64,000 nt of DNA from Enterococcus sp. DIV2402 (GCF_017426705.2 NZ_CP147251.1:3012501-3076500), one strand, 5' to 3'. Numbered from the stretch's first letter, positions 8,036 to 17,862 are shown. Translations and numbers: made by a program. Notes: a model not told the origin generated them from the letters alone.

Positions 8036-8071
8036 AACAAAAAAACTCACCTTGCTATTCACAAGATGAGT
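8036..8071 (-). terminator. terminator of the phosphoglycerol transferase-like gene
   Basis: Minus-strand stem ACTCATCTTG / CAAGGTGAGT, then TTTTTTTGTT. Confidence 0.82.
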
Positions 8072-8075
8072 GTCG

Positions 8076-9893
8076 TTATTCTGATTCAGTCGTTCCTTCA
8101 TTCATAATTAATTTTTCATCGTAGAATTTTGAACGTTTCATGAGCTCTGATTCAAAGGTATCGTAGCCCAATTTTTCGATAATCGTTGGCTCTTTAGAAA
8201 ATAGGTTTGTTCCTAGACCTAAGCGATTGCCCGAAATTTTCACGCCCAATGCAGATAAAGTCGTTGGAAACATATCCATCGCACTAAATTGGCGATTTTG
8301 ATTATTAACTGTTTTTTTGTTGGTATTTAAAAATAGATTGAACACGCTTCGCTGATATTCTGGATCTAAATCATCAAAGAAGTCACTATCCATCGTTAAA
8401 TGATCCCCACATAAGATGACTGTCGTATTTTCGTAGAAAGGCTGCTCTTTCATCCAAGATAAAAATGCCATCAATTGACGATCAGACTCATGAATCACAT
8501 TACTGTATTGATCGCCAAATAAATCCGGCGTTTCCTCTGTGGCATAACCATCCTCAAAATGGGTATCTGCTGTTAACATCGTAAAGTTAAACGGTTCTTC
8601 TTTGGCAGATAACTCATTTAAGGTGTCTTTAGCAAAATCAAAGAGTTTATTGTCTTCATAGCCCCACCAAACATAATAATCTTCAGGAATCAATCCTTGC
8701 TCAATTGCCCAATAATAATCACGAATTTCATAATTGCCGTGTTGTTGGAAATATTTATCACGACCAGCAAATTCCGCTTTTGAACCGATTAATAAGGTTT
8801 GATTGTAACCTTCTTTATCTAATATTTCCCCTAGCGAATAGGCTCCTGGGAAATATTCGGCACTATTGGCACCAGAACCATCTGATAAACCAAAACTAGC
8901 AGATGGACGTAACGGCACGCCTGACGTTTGCGCAACCATCGAACTGGCTGTTTGGTTCGCACCAGGGACTTGCAGCATTCCTCCACCTACTTGAGTAGTA
9001 TTTGAAAAGTGGATGCCTTCTGTTTCAGATAAGGATGATAAATTAGGCAACAAATTGAATTCTTGACTTCCGCCTAAATCCGTTGACATATAACTGCTTT
9101 CCATTGATTCTAAGAAGATATACACTAAATTTCGTTTTTTCTTAGGAAATTTCAATTCAACTTCTTTGGGATCAACGTAATAGTTTTCATAGATTTCAGT
9201 ATTTTCGAAATAATAGGCTTTAATGTCCGCATAGCCGATTTCTTTCGCACTCATTGAAATCCCAAACACTAAGCCAAATAGGCCTAACATCCAGACTAAA
9301 CGAGTAGATAACACCCGCCGACTAATCGACTTGCGTCCAAACTGCACATTGCAAGTCGTAAAGAGATACATCAGTGAAATTAATGGTGTACTCCATAAAA
9401 CAGCTTCCAATAATGGTTGTAAAATAAATGCTTGGATTTGTCCTGGATCACTGCCATTTAAAGGTTGCGTCATTGCAAACACAATCTGGTCAAAACGCAT
9501 ATTGCCAATTCCATTCATTGCCCAACGACTACTTGAATATGCCAAAGCGCCACTAAAAATCAGCGTAGCAGACAATAAAAAAGCCAACCAATTCCGACGG
9601 GTTAACGTATATGTCTTCTGAATTCGATTCGAGCGTACCAAATGAAAAAAATATCCCATGATACTCGCAATGCTAAAAACTGTCGCTCCAACTATTAGGG
9701 CACTCGCAGGTAATCCGGTCAAAGGAAGAAAAATATTGCCCCAATCCCAAGAGATGCTCGCTTGATTATAGAAGAAAAAAATAGATGAAAGATAAATAAA
9801 TGCTATATAGAGACCGCTTAAACGACGTGCTTTTTTCGTTTCAGGTGCATACTTGATAACAAATGCTACTAAAATAATCAATCCAATCAGCAT
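8076..9893 (-). CDS. sulfatase-fold phosphoglycerol transferase (LtaS/OpgB superfamily)
   Basis: 605-residue membrane enzyme. Five membrane helices occupy about the first 220 residues, followed by an extracellular alkaline phosphatase/sulfatase domain. Visible features are YIFLESMESSYMS (metal site start), NQTASSMVAQTSGVPL, which resembles the OpgB/MdoB nucleophile region more than the LtaS one, and ILCGDHLTMDSDFF (metal-binding Asp-His). Such enzymes transfer phosphoglycerol from phosphatidylglycerol to surface glycans or teichoic acid. The start at 9893 is preceded by AAAGGAGGATCTTAC; a longer reading would put that site inside the gene. A TATAAT box lies at 9928-9933. The acceptor is unknown. 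Confidence 0.85.
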   Translation of the reverse strand: MLIGLIILVAFVIKYAPETKKARRLSGLYIAFIYLSSIFFFYNQASISWDWGNIFLPLTGLPASALIVGATVFSIASIMGYFFHLVRSNRIQKTYTLTRRNWLAFLLSATLIFSGALAYSSSRWAMNGIGNMRFDQIVFAMTQPLNGSDPGQIQAFILQPLLEAVLWSTPLISLMYLFTTCNVQFGRKSISRRVLSTRLVWMLGLFGLVFGISMSAKEIGYADIKAYYFENTEIYENYYVDPKEVELKFPKKKRNLVYIFLESMESSYMSTDLGGSQEFNLLPNLSSLSETEGIHFSNTTQVGGGMLQVPGANQTASSMVAQTSGVPLRPSASFGLSDGSGANSAEYFPGAYSLGEILDKEGYNQTLLIGSKAEFAGRDKYFQQHGNYEIRDYYWAIEQGLIPEDYYVWWGYEDNKLFDFAKDTLNELSAKEEPFNFTMLTADTHFEDGYATEETPDLFGDQYSNVIHESDRQLMAFLSWMKEQPFYENTTVILCGDHLTMDSDFFDDLDPEYQRSVFNLFLNTNKKTVNNQNRQFSAMDMFPTTLSALGVKISGNRLGLGTNLFSKEPTIIEKLGYDTFESELMKRSKFYDEKLIMNEGTTESE

Positions 9894-10122
9894 GTAAGAT
9901 CCTCCTTTGATTATTCTCTTACCTTTCATTATAACATAGGCGTTAGATTAGAAGCATTTTTGTAACGAAAATTTAAAGTTAACTCAAGTAAAGCTTGATT
10001 AAATAGGGCTAGTTATTAAGAAAGTTAAAACTTTCAGCCTAAAACGTTGCATCAGAAAGCGTAGCTGATGGTCGCCACGAAAAAGAGTGCTAGTCAGTAA
10101 TTACGTTTACATAAAATACAAA

Positions 10123-10170
10123 CATAAAAAAAACTTTGAATCTGCTACGATTCAAAGCTTTTTTATGTTT
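10123..10170. terminator. terminator of the lipid-glycosylation operon
   Basis: CTTTGAATC / GATTCAAAG stem (10134-10142 with 10149-10157) flanked by A and T runs on both sides. It closes the minus-strand operon that begins at 17862. Confidence 0.82.
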
Positions 10171-11098
10171 AAAGTCTCAACGCCAACATATTGGTAGTCA
10201 AACCAGCTGCTGTTCCTAAAAGTACAACCATATCTCCTGATTGTACGCGCCCTTCATCCAAAGCTTGACATAAAGCAAAAGGAATTGACACGGAGACCAT
10301 ATTGCCATAATCATCCACTAAATCAATATACTGTTTGCGTTGAATCCCTAATTTTTTCATTAGTAACGGCATCGCTCGACTTGCTTGATGTGGAATGACT
10401 TGGTCAATCTCTGGTAATTGTAACCCACTTTTCTCTAAGAATTCTTGGAACATCGCGGGTAATTTTTTGATAGTTAACGAAAGAATTTTAGGTCCTTGCA
10501 TATCAAACATGTATTCCTCTTTCGTTGCTTCGGTATAAAATTTTGGATGAAAATTCGTTAACCCGCCACGAATTTCTGTGGCATGGGCTCCTTCTGACCA
10601 AGTACGCTGCAAACTATAGAGAATGCCTTTCTCTTCGGTCGTTTGCGTAATAATCATCGCAGCAGCGCCATCACTAAACAATTCATAACTTTCTTTTTGC
10701 TTAGGATTTAAACCTAAAGAACCTGTTTCGCTTGCAACAATTAATACTGTTTTGTACCGACCAGCTTCAATTAAATAAGAAACCATATCTAGTGCTGTTA
10801 CAAAACTAGTACAAGTCGTATTGATGTCCATTGCTGGAATGTCTAATCCTTGTGCTAGTTGTTCATGAATCAATGCGGCAGTACACGGAATTGGTTGAAT
10901 CCCTACTGCACTTGCTGCAACAATGCAGTCAATGTCGTCGATTGTACAATCGGCTTTTTTCAACGCACGTTCGCTTGCTTCAACTGCTAAACGTAACTGA
11001 GTTTCTTCTCCAGAAATTCGATAACGTGTTTGGTCTTCAAAATGTACGGTTTGTTCTGGTAAGCTTGTGCCATACCCTTTAATTTCCACATGATTCAT
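10169..11098 (-). CDS. 3-oxoacyl-ACP synthase III-like ketosynthase (OleA/FabH fold)
   Basis: Thiolase-fold condensing enzyme of 309 residues with an intact Cys96-His236-Asn265 triad (DINTTCTSF, QVIPHQAS, DYGNMVSVSIP) and the C-terminal glycine loop LLGTAAGLTTNM. It would make a carbon-carbon bond between two acyl thioesters. It is the last gene of an eight-gene operon and starts 13 bases after the adenylate-forming enzyme. No fab genes are nearby, so it is probably a specialised enzyme and not the housekeeping FabH. The co-occurrence with a ligase and an OleD-like reductase resembles the Ole (long-chain olefin/beta-lactone) pathway. The substrate is unknown. Confidence 0.82.
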   Translation of the reverse strand: MNHVEIKGYGTSLPEQTVHFEDQTRYRISGEETQLRLAVEASERALKKADCTIDDIDCIVAASAVGIQPIPCTAALIHEQLAQGLDIPAMDINTTCTSFVTALDMVSYLIEAGRYKTVLIVASETGSLGLNPKQKESYELFSDGAAAMIITQTTEEKGILYSLQRTWSEGAHATEIRGGLTNFHPKFYTEATKEEYMFDMQGPKILSLTIKKLPAMFQEFLEKSGLQLPEIDQVIPHQASRAMPLLMKKLGIQRKQYIDLVDDYGNMVSVSIPFALCQALDEGRVQSGDMVVLLGTAAGLTTNMLALRL

Positions 11099-11111
11099 CT
11101 TTTCACCTCAT

Positions 11112-12380
11112 TTAAAATTTACGTGCCACTCGTTTTAATTTCACTTGCGGATTCCATTCATACGCATTGAATGTTAGTTGAGGGCAATTAAATTCTAAGT
11201 CTTCTGCTAATTTTTCAAATTCTTGAATGACTTGTCGCTTTTGTTGTTCAGTTAATTGATTGCTGGCAATTTCAACATGCGTCGGTTGGTGTTGAGTCAC
11301 TTGATAATCACGAATATCAGGTACAAACAATAGGCAACGTCGAATAAAATCTGGAAAAACCGAAATCGTCGTGCCATTTTTCCCTTCAAAAAGGAAAATA
11401 TCATCCGATCGTCCTTCAATTTTTTCGATACGTTGGTATACTGAACCACAAGGACATTTTTCTTTGGATTCTACTAAAATGTCATTTAAACGATAGCGAA
11501 TAATCGGTTGTGACGTTCGTTTAAAATCCGTCACAATCGGATAAAAGCGTTTCTCATCTAAATATTCTTTTTCAATAAAAACAATATCCTCGTTTAAATG
11601 TAACTGACCATATTCGCAAGTACAACCTAAAAAACCTTCCGTGCATTGATAAATTTGATGAATGACTGGTAATTGAAAGATTTTTTCCAAATATCGCTGA
11701 TCGGTTGCTTCCAATATTTCCGCAACTGAAATCACTTGTTGCACGTCCATTTTCAAGTGATGTTCTTCTATTGCTTTAGCTAAAGCGACCAGCATCGATG
11801 CAGGGGCTATTAAAATCGTCGGCTGATATTCATTTAAACGAGAGACATGTTCTTCTATCGGTTGATAGGTATCAAAATAAGCCAATTCTATCACAGGTGA
11901 ATTGATACTTTGATACAATTGATTATCTGCTCTTAGAAAAAAAGCGAGTTTATGTCCGACTAACTTGCCTTTTGGTAGCATTTTCCCTAAAATCGTTCCT
12001 GCCCACAAGGCTTGCTCTTCTTCTGTCGTTATAAATATTCCACGATGGCCAGAAGTTCCTGAAGACAAACCAATCGAAATCCCTTGATAATTTTCATTAA
12101 ATTCTCGATTTTTTTCGCTGGCTAATGCAAAAGCCATGGCTTCTTCTTTTTTGACACCTTTTGTATTTAACTCGTCAAAATGTGCCATCATAAATGTTTT
12201 ATCCATCAAAGGCCATGTTGCCTCCTCTGGCAAGGAACGATAATAAGGCGAATGTGTGCGCATATACGCAGATTGTTTTTGCAGTTCTTTTTCTTGATAC
12301 CGTTCTAACGCTTGTCTATTTTTAAAACGTCGGAGCCAGCGCGCTTGAATAAAAGGCAGCAGCATTTTTAATTTATTCAT
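11112..12380 (-). CDS. adenylate-forming enzyme (F390 synthetase/PaaK-like)
   Basis: 422 residues of the phenylacetate-CoA ligase/coenzyme F390 synthetase type. The phosphate-binding loop is SSGTSGHRG (106-114); later come IYQCTEGFLGCTC, the Asp/Arg hinge region (IIRYRLNDI, KIEGRSDDI) and a CPCG motif that may bind metal. It activates a carboxylate as an acyl adenylate. Its ATG overlaps the stop of the MBL gene by four bases (ATGA). In this context it may activate a fatty beta-keto or beta-hydroxy acid, a role comparable to OleC; this is inference. Confidence 0.8.
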   Translation of the reverse strand: MNKLKMLLPFIQARWLRRFKNRQALERYQEKELQKQSAYMRTHSPYYRSLPEEATWPLMDKTFMMAHFDELNTKGVKKEEAMAFALASEKNREFNENYQGISIGLSSGTSGHRGIFITTEEEQALWAGTILGKMLPKGKLVGHKLAFFLRADNQLYQSINSPVIELAYFDTYQPIEEHVSRLNEYQPTILIAPASMLVALAKAIEEHHLKMDVQQVISVAEILEATDQRYLEKIFQLPVIHQIYQCTEGFLGCTCEYGQLHLNEDIVFIEKEYLDEKRFYPIVTDFKRTSQPIIRYRLNDILVESKEKCPCGSVYQRIEKIEGRSDDIFLFEGKNGTTISVFPDFIRRCLLFVPDIRDYQVTQHQPTHVEIASNQLTEQQKRQVIQEFEKLAEDLEFNCPQLTFNAYEWNPQVKLKRVARKF

Positions 12381-13177
12381 GCCAACACTTCCTTAATACG
12401 CTGTGTAGCATCATGACTAACTACCACTTGAATACCATCTGCTTGAATTTTTTGTAAAAGCGCACAGCTTTGGCGATAAGCACGCATATTATGTTGAATC
12501 AAACGTGGTATCGGTTTTAATTGCTCTGTTTTTGATAATAAATCCATCCCCCAACAAATATCCGCAGCTAAAAACAGATTTTTCTCAGGTAAAAATAAAC
12601 AGCCTTGCCCAACCGCATGCCCATCAAACGAAGACAATAACAAACTACCGTCTCCAAACAAATCCGCAACAGCATGATAAGGAAATTGCGAATCGTGTTG
12701 ATTAGGTAATACATGGATCACACGTTCTTCAAAATCATTCGGTAGAAATTCGTTAAAAATTAAATCTTTGACCGTTGCTTTTTTAAAATTGCGGTAGACT
12801 GCTTCTGTGGTGATAAATGTCGCCTTCGGAAATTGTTTAGCACCACCAATATGATCGGGATGCAAATGCGATAATATCACCCAGCGAATAGCTGAAGGTT
12901 CAACGCCTTTTTGACGCAGTTGCTGATCAATCATCTCGTCAAAGGAGACTTGAATAGGATTGATTTTACGATACAACAGATATTTGAACTGGTTTTGATA
13001 CAAAGCAGTTGAATAGCCAGTATCATAAAGAATATACCCTTGTGTGCGATGCTTTATTAAAAAAACACCTGCTGGGAAAACGCGTGTTTCTTTGGGTGCC
13101 TGCTTAAACATCCAATGCAAATGATTTGTACAAGAACCACAAGCAAAGTAACTAATTTCCTCGATAATGGGCTGCAT
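12377..13177 (-). CDS. metallo-beta-lactamase-fold hydrolase (lactonase/thioesterase-like)
   Basis: 266 residues with the two-metal motif HLHPDH at 104-109 and further ligands in SSFDGHAVGQG, LAADICWG and VVVSHD. The fold covers lactonases, thioesterases and glyoxalases. The ATG at 13177 lies just after a gagggg site; a GTG at 13195 would be the alternative. It overlaps the end of the reductase gene by 26 bases. In this operon a thioester- or lactone-cleaving step is plausible but not shown. Confidence 0.83.
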   Translation of the reverse strand: MQPIIEEISYFACGSCTNHLHWMFKQAPKETRVFPAGVFLIKHRTQGYILYDTGYSTALYQNQFKYLLYRKINPIQVSFDEMIDQQLRQKGVEPSAIRWVILSHLHPDHIGGAKQFPKATFITTEAVYRNFKKATVKDLIFNEFLPNDFEERVIHVLPNQHDSQFPYHAVADLFGDGSLLLSSFDGHAVGQGCLFLPEKNLFLAADICWGMDLLSKTEQLKPIPRLIQHNMRAYRQSCALLQKIQADGIQVVVSHDATQRIKEVLA

Positions 13178-14129
13178 ATTTTCTAATCCCCTCACTAATC
13201 GTCATTTTCGGTTGATACCCTAACTCTCTTTGTGCACGTTCAATTGATAATGTCTGGCTATAACGCAATAAGAAAATGGTATATTTGGTAAATAATGGTT
13301 CTTTCGTAATGCCTAACCAACGATACACTTTTTCAAAGCTAGCTGATAATCCATACATGAGCGGAAAACTCAATGAAAGATATTTCTGTTCCAAGGCTAA
13401 TTCTACTAATAGTTCATCCAAAATTGACTTAAACGGCCGTGGCTCACCGTTCGTAATATTATAGACTTGGCCAATAGCTAACGGATTCTCCAAACTTAAA
13501 CGAATTGCTAAAGCGACATTTTCAACGCATGTCACATCGACCAACTGTTGCCCGTCATTAAATAAAGGCATGCCTATTTTCCGATGAACCCGCAATAAGC
13601 GAGGAATAATACTGGTATCACCAATTCCAAACAGACCTCTAGGACGCAAAACAACGGTTGGAACATGACGGTATTGTTTTATTTTAGCTTCGGCCAATAA
13701 CTTACTTTTAATGTAAAAATTCAATTCATTGGTATGAGGTGCTTCATCTTCTCGTAAATCAAGTTGATCTTTACCTGCCGCATAAATGCTAGGTGATGAA
13801 ATGAAGACTACTTTTTGAATTTGATGTTGTTCACATGACTTTAAAACATTTTCGGTGCCTAAAACATTGGTTTCATAGAAGTCTTGCCATTTCCCCCAAA
13901 CTGTGGATAACGCACCTGCATGGATGACGGCATCGACACCGACAAGTGCTTGTTCAATTTCTTCATATTGAACAAAATCACCTTTTACAAAAGTTACTTT
14001 GGATTGCTCCAATGTTTGTCCCACTGCTTCATTTCTGCCAAAAGCAATCACCTCATATTGATGCTCAACTAATTCTTCAACGACATATTTTCCTAAAAAA
14101 CCTGTTGCTCCAGTTACTAATACTTTCAT
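13152..14129 (-). CDS. NAD(P)-dependent extended SDR, OleD/3-beta-HSD-like reductase
   Basis: 325 residues. The Rossmann motif TGATGFLGKYV lies at the N terminus, a catalytic Tyr-X3-Lys is seen in FYIKSKLLAE, and an SSPSIYAA serine segment precedes it. The sequence has the layout of 3-beta-hydroxysteroid dehydrogenase-like reductases, the group that includes 2-alkyl-3-oxoalkanoate reductase (OleD). Overlaps its neighbours on both sides (four bases with the upstream GT1 gene), so translation is coupled. The keto-acid substrate is inferred from the adjacent ketosynthase. Confidence 0.82.
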   Translation of the reverse strand: MKVLVTGATGFLGKYVVEELVEHQYEVIAFGRNEAVGQTLEQSKVTFVKGDFVQYEEIEQALVGVDAVIHAGALSTVWGKWQDFYETNVLGTENVLKSCEQHQIQKVVFISSPSIYAAGKDQLDLREDEAPHTNELNFYIKSKLLAEAKIKQYRHVPTVVLRPRGLFGIGDTSIIPRLLRVHRKIGMPLFNDGQQLVDVTCVENVALAIRLSLENPLAIGQVYNITNGEPRPFKSILDELLVELALEQKYLSLSFPLMYGLSASFEKVYRWLGITKEPLFTKYTIFLLRYSQTLSIERAQRELGYQPKMTISEGIRKYAAHYRGN

Positions 14130-15373
14130 TTTTGCTCACCTTCTTTTAGGCGTTGAATTTCATCCTTCAAACATTGACTTGGATGGTAGTTCTGCCATTG
14201 TTGACTAATTTGCGCTAATGCCGACCATTCGCGCGTCACTAAACGTTGGAATCGCTCATGAATTTGTCGCTTATTTTTCCGATTAGCAACCTCTGCAATA
14301 CCCGCAAGTTCTGCACGTACAGCATAATCAAATTGATCATAGTCATGAGGCAATATTAAGGCTGGACGCTGATATTTGATGCAGTTATATAAAATTCCGG
14401 CACCGCCATGATGAACCACGTATTGGACATGAGGCAGGACTTCTTCGTAAGGTAAATAACTATAGACGGAAACATTCTCACATAATTGTTGTACGTGTTC
14501 TTCGCGATCATCACCGGCGGAAATCAGAAAATGAAACTGTGGATACTTGACGGCAAGTTCACAAATCAAGTTTGTTAAATGGTCCTTCCCCCATAACAAA
14601 TGCGTGCCATTGGTTACTAACACATACATTTTTGATTCAAAAGAAAGACTCTTCTCTTCAAGTGAAGAACAACATGGTCCTGCCCACTTAAATTGCACCG
14701 GAAAATCCTCACGAAACTCTAATTCTTTCATTCCCAAACCTAAAATCGAATACGGAGAATAAATCGTTTCTTCGCCTTGGTGATACAAATGAAAATCATA
14801 AGGTTTTAACTGCTTTCTTAATAACCACACGACTAGTCGTTTAAATGAACGAACCGCCTTTCGACCAACCCAATCACGAACCATTCCCAGCTTTGTGTTA
14901 GCTGGATACCAACCACCTAGATAACTAGGTGTCGTACGCTGACTCTCAATAGCAAAAGGCGTTGGAATCGTCGTAATCCAAGGAATATTTAATTGATTAC
15001 AGACAATGCCCGCAGGTACTGCCACAAAATCAGCCACCACAATATCCGTTTGATGTACTTGAAAAGCTTTCTTTAAAAAAGTCATTACTTCAGGAATCAG
15101 TTCAAGGTTTTGCTTTAATTGTTGATACATGCCGTAGGAACTAATTTGTTTGTCCGTATTAGCGATTCGTTCCATTTTAGAAGGATCCTCGGGAAACAAA
15201 GGAATTACCGTAAAGCCTAATTTTTCTGCTATTGCTACTTTATTCGCACCAGTAAATACGCGAATTTCATAGCTATCATCATCTAATAAAGGGCGCGCAA
15301 GCTCTAATAGCGGATAAAGATGACCGCTAAACGGAACTGCCACTAAATCAACTTTAATTTTGGATAATGTCAT
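14126..15373 (-). CDS. GT1 (UGT/MGT-like) glycosyltransferase
   Basis: 415-residue GT-B fold enzyme. N-terminal acceptor domain motif AVPFSGHLYPLLELA; C-terminal nucleotide-sugar site YVVHHGGAGILYNCIKY and LPHDYDQFDYA. Enzymes of this family put a sugar on small lipophilic acceptors (macrolides, carotenoids, sterols, hydroxy lipids). The ATG at 15373 has a caaggaggtg site; an upstream ATG at 15454 lies inside the previous gene. Encoded between the alpha/beta-hydrolase-like gene and the OleD-like reductase. The acceptor is probably the operon's lipid product. Confidence 0.83.
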   Translation of the reverse strand: MTLSKIKVDLVAVPFSGHLYPLLELARPLLDDDSYEIRVFTGANKVAIAEKLGFTVIPLFPEDPSKMERIANTDKQISSYGMYQQLKQNLELIPEVMTFLKKAFQVHQTDIVVADFVAVPAGIVCNQLNIPWITTIPTPFAIESQRTTPSYLGGWYPANTKLGMVRDWVGRKAVRSFKRLVVWLLRKQLKPYDFHLYHQGEETIYSPYSILGLGMKELEFREDFPVQFKWAGPCCSSLEEKSLSFESKMYVLVTNGTHLLWGKDHLTNLICELAVKYPQFHFLISAGDDREEHVQQLCENVSVYSYLPYEEVLPHVQYVVHHGGAGILYNCIKYQRPALILPHDYDQFDYAVRAELAGIAEVANRKNKRQIHERFQRLVTREWSALAQISQQWQNYHPSQCLKDEIQRLKEGEQK

Positions 15374-15977
15374 CAAGCACCTCCTTGACTGCTGGTGATA
15401 ATAAATACTCATGATGGCCACATGCGACCTCGTTTGTTGGTTGATTAAAATCAAGAAATCGTGAATAATAATCGGTTTTCCCTTTGACTATCCACCCCTT
15501 TTCTCGTAAAGATAATTTTTGCAAAGATACAGGACCTAATGCCACTATTTTCAATGTAGGCTTAATAGTCATATGCGTTAAAACTTGAGTTAACATGTTC
15601 AATCCCGAACTTTGCGTCACTAAAATAATCTCGTCTAATTCAAATAAAGGTTGCAAATGACGAATCAACTCCTTATGAAATACCCGATTGCTCAAGGTAT
15701 GACCATAATAATGAATATTGCTTATACTCGCTTGGAACAACGACGGAAATTCCGTTTGTTGATAGTCAAAGTCTTGATTATATGGGAAATTAGAAGGGAT
15801 AATTTGATACCCAAATGATTGAAAATACGCTAAAAACTGTTGTTGCTCAATCGTCAATGACGCATGTTGATAATGACTACTTCCACTTAATAAAATCACG
15901 CTACGCGAAGTGGTCAGTAACGTTCGATTAACGTCTAGCTGTTGTAAGGCTGTCAAATACTGCTTAAAATTAAACAT
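15354..15977 (-). CDS. alpha/beta-hydrolase-like protein
   Basis: 207 residues from the ATG at 15977 (an ATG at 15992 is also possible). SVILLSGSSHY near residue 31 looks like the first strand and oxyanion loop. ILVTQSSGLNML is a nucleophile-elbow-like segment but lacks the first glycine of GXSXG. CGHHEYL near the C terminus could supply the histidine. Overlaps the GT21-like gene by eight bases and the GT1 gene by 20. The family call is moderate and the reaction unknown; hydrolysis of an acyl intermediate is one option. Confidence 0.6.
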   Translation of the reverse strand: MFNFKQYLTALQQLDVNRTLLTTSRSVILLSGSSHYQHASLTIEQQQFLAYFQSFGYQIIPSNFPYNQDFDYQQTEFPSLFQASISNIHYYGHTLSNRVFHKELIRHLQPLFELDEIILVTQSSGLNMLTQVLTHMTIKPTLKIVALGPVSLQKLSLREKGWIVKGKTDYYSRFLDFNQPTNEVACGHHEYLLSPAVKEVLDDIIQN

Positions 15978-17109
15978 AACGAATTTTCCCATCCGTGACT
16001 TTAATTTTTTTATTGCGCCACTGAATAATCGGAGGCGTGACTAACGTATATATGAAGAGAAAGGGTAAAAAAATGTCATTTAACACTTCATAGCCGATAA
16101 CAGATAGAGATTCCTTTCCTTCAAAAAACTGATTTCGATAGGTTCGTAGTAAGATTGCTTTTAAACTAAATAATCCCAACGTTCCCACGATATATTGCCA
16201 GCCTAGAAATATGCTTATCAGCAACAACAGCCCAGGTAAAAAAGAAGGGACAATGATTAAGAAAAACAACGCCACTGACGGAAACGTTTTGATATAAATT
16301 GATGCAAACAGCAGCCAACGCTTCATCAATAAGACATATTTTTTCGGTTGCAACACTGTATTGCGCACGTTGCATGGTATTTGGCTTTGAATAATGCGCA
16401 CGTTATTTTTTGCTAAAAAAGCAGCTACAGCCAAATCATCACATAACTCATATTGAATTTTTTCAAAGACAGCTAACCGCTGAAAAAGTTCCGTTCGACT
16501 AATATAAAACATCCCATTAATTGTTTGATTCGCCTTGACCTCTGCCATCGGGAAATACGTTAACAGCGAATTACTATTAACAAAGGCAGCCACTAGTTTA
16601 GACCATAACCCAGTCTGTCCGAAATTATAGGGAATGCCTGTCACAATAAAATCTTCTGTGACTTTTTCATAATGACTCATTTCATTTAGACGTACACGAT
16701 TAAACACCGAATCGTCATCCAACACCATAAAATATGGCGTCGTAATCTCATTCATCACTTGCTTAAGCTTATAAACTTTCGGATTGACTTCTTGTGGCAC
16801 ATCTTCTAGCAAAACAATCGTGACACGTTTGGCATAGTCTGGTTCTTGCAGAATGTTTTGTGTCACTTCTTGAGCAACGACATCGCTTTTATCGACTAAC
16901 CACATAAACAGCATTTCTGTCGTTTGTTCCAAATTCCCCCGCAAATCTTCGGCTAAACGAGGATCCCCTGATAAAATCGGTTGTAAGACAGTGTACTCGC
17001 GTTCATCAATCGCTCCATCATTCCTTGGCTTCGTATAACGTTTTGCTAATAACCAACGTAAGCAAAAAAAGAAGACAAAGCTAATACTTAACCCATAAAA
17101 AAGATACAT
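15970..17109 (-). CDS. GT21-like (ceramide glucosyltransferase-type) membrane glycosyltransferase
   Basis: 379 residues: one N-terminal membrane helix, a cytosolic GT-A domain, and C-terminal helices at about 270-355. Motifs follow ceramide glucosyltransferase order: YFMVLDDDSVF (D1/D2), NGMFYISRTELF, ELCDDLAVAAFL (D3) and a MKRWLLF segment like the (Q/R)XXRW signature. The family glycosylates membrane lipids with a free hydroxyl. The stop of the SDR gene directly abuts its ATG. This is the strongest sign that the operon product is a membrane glycolipid. Confidence 0.8.
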   Translation of the reverse strand: MYLFYGLSISFVFFFCLRWLLAKRYTKPRNDGAIDEREYTVLQPILSGDPRLAEDLRGNLEQTTEMLFMWLVDKSDVVAQEVTQNILQEPDYAKRVTIVLLEDVPQEVNPKVYKLKQVMNEITTPYFMVLDDDSVFNRVRLNEMSHYEKVTEDFIVTGIPYNFGQTGLWSKLVAAFVNSNSLLTYFPMAEVKANQTINGMFYISRTELFQRLAVFEKIQYELCDDLAVAAFLAKNNVRIIQSQIPCNVRNTVLQPKKYVLLMKRWLLFASIYIKTFPSVALFFLIIVPSFLPGLLLLISIFLGWQYIVGTLGLFSLKAILLRTYRNQFFEGKESLSVIGYEVLNDIFLPFLFIYTLVTPPIIQWRNKKIKVTDGKIRYV

Positions 17110-17862
17110 TCACATCCGCCCCTGTTTGATATAATTTCCAACTATTTTCAAACGCAATTTTATCGGCAAACAACGTATCAGCTGCGTCATCCACCAATTG
17201 CGATAGCCAATAATTTGATGGTTTTTATTTTTTGTTAACACTTTTTCAATAACCTCTGCCACTTTTTCTGGTGCCATTTGAAAGTTATTCTTTTGGAATG
17301 CTATTTGCATTTTCCCTTGAAAAAAGGCTGTTTTAGTTGGTCCAGGACAAACCGTTAGAACTTGGACATGAGGATACGCCCGTAATTCTTCAGATAACCC
17401 CAAAGAAAAATGCCACAAAGCAGCTTTACTAGCTCCGTAACTTGTTAAAAATGGATGAACATAAAAAGCTGCTGTAGAACAGACATTTACAATTGTACCA
17501 CTTTTTTGTTGAACAAATTGCTGGGCATAACCTTTTGAAAGAATCATCGGCGCTAAAAAATTCGTTTCAATTTCAGCTAATTCTTGTGCCAAAGATAATT
17601 CTTGAAAGTCACCAACTTCACCCACGCCAGCACAATTAATTAAATAATCAATTTTATAACGTGCTGGAATTTTTTGAACTGCTGCTAAATCCGTCAAGTC
17701 TAGTGGAATAAGTTGATTTTTACCTGGTAATTTTTGTGCTAGATGCTGTAGTTTTTCTTGATTTCGTCCAACTAATAATAAACAAACATCTTGAGATGCG
17801 AATCGTTCCACTACTGCTTGACCAATTCCCGAAGAGGCACCTGTTATCAAAATCGTTTTCAC
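17110..17862 (-). CDS. classical short-chain dehydrogenase/reductase
   Basis: 250 residues with the cofactor motif TGASSGIGQAV (TGxxxGxG) and the active site YGASK, plus the NCAGVGEVG segment. The start is a GTG at 17862 with AAAGGAGG nine bases ahead; a longer reading from 17964 runs through the promoter and is rejected. First gene of the eight-gene operon. It may reduce a keto intermediate, as 3-ketosphinganine reductases of the same fold do, but the substrate is unknown. Confidence 0.85.
   Translation of the reverse strand: MKTILITGASSGIGQAVVERFASQDVCLLLVGRNQEKLQHLAQKLPGKNQLIPLDLTDLAAVQKIPARYKIDYLINCAGVGEVGDFQELSLAQELAEIETNFLAPMILSKGYAQQFVQQKSGTIVNVCSTAAFYVHPFLTSYGASKAALWHFSLGLSEELRAYPHVQVLTVCPGPTKTAFFQGKMQIAFQKNNFQMAPEKVAEVIEKVLTKNKNHQIIGYRNWWMTQLIRCLPIKLRLKIVGNYIKQGRM

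Noticed and set aside
15374..15454. N-terminal extension of the GT1 gene
   Set aside because: The extra 27 codons lie in the previous gene, and the ATG at 15373 has a strong ribosome binding site while the longer start has none.
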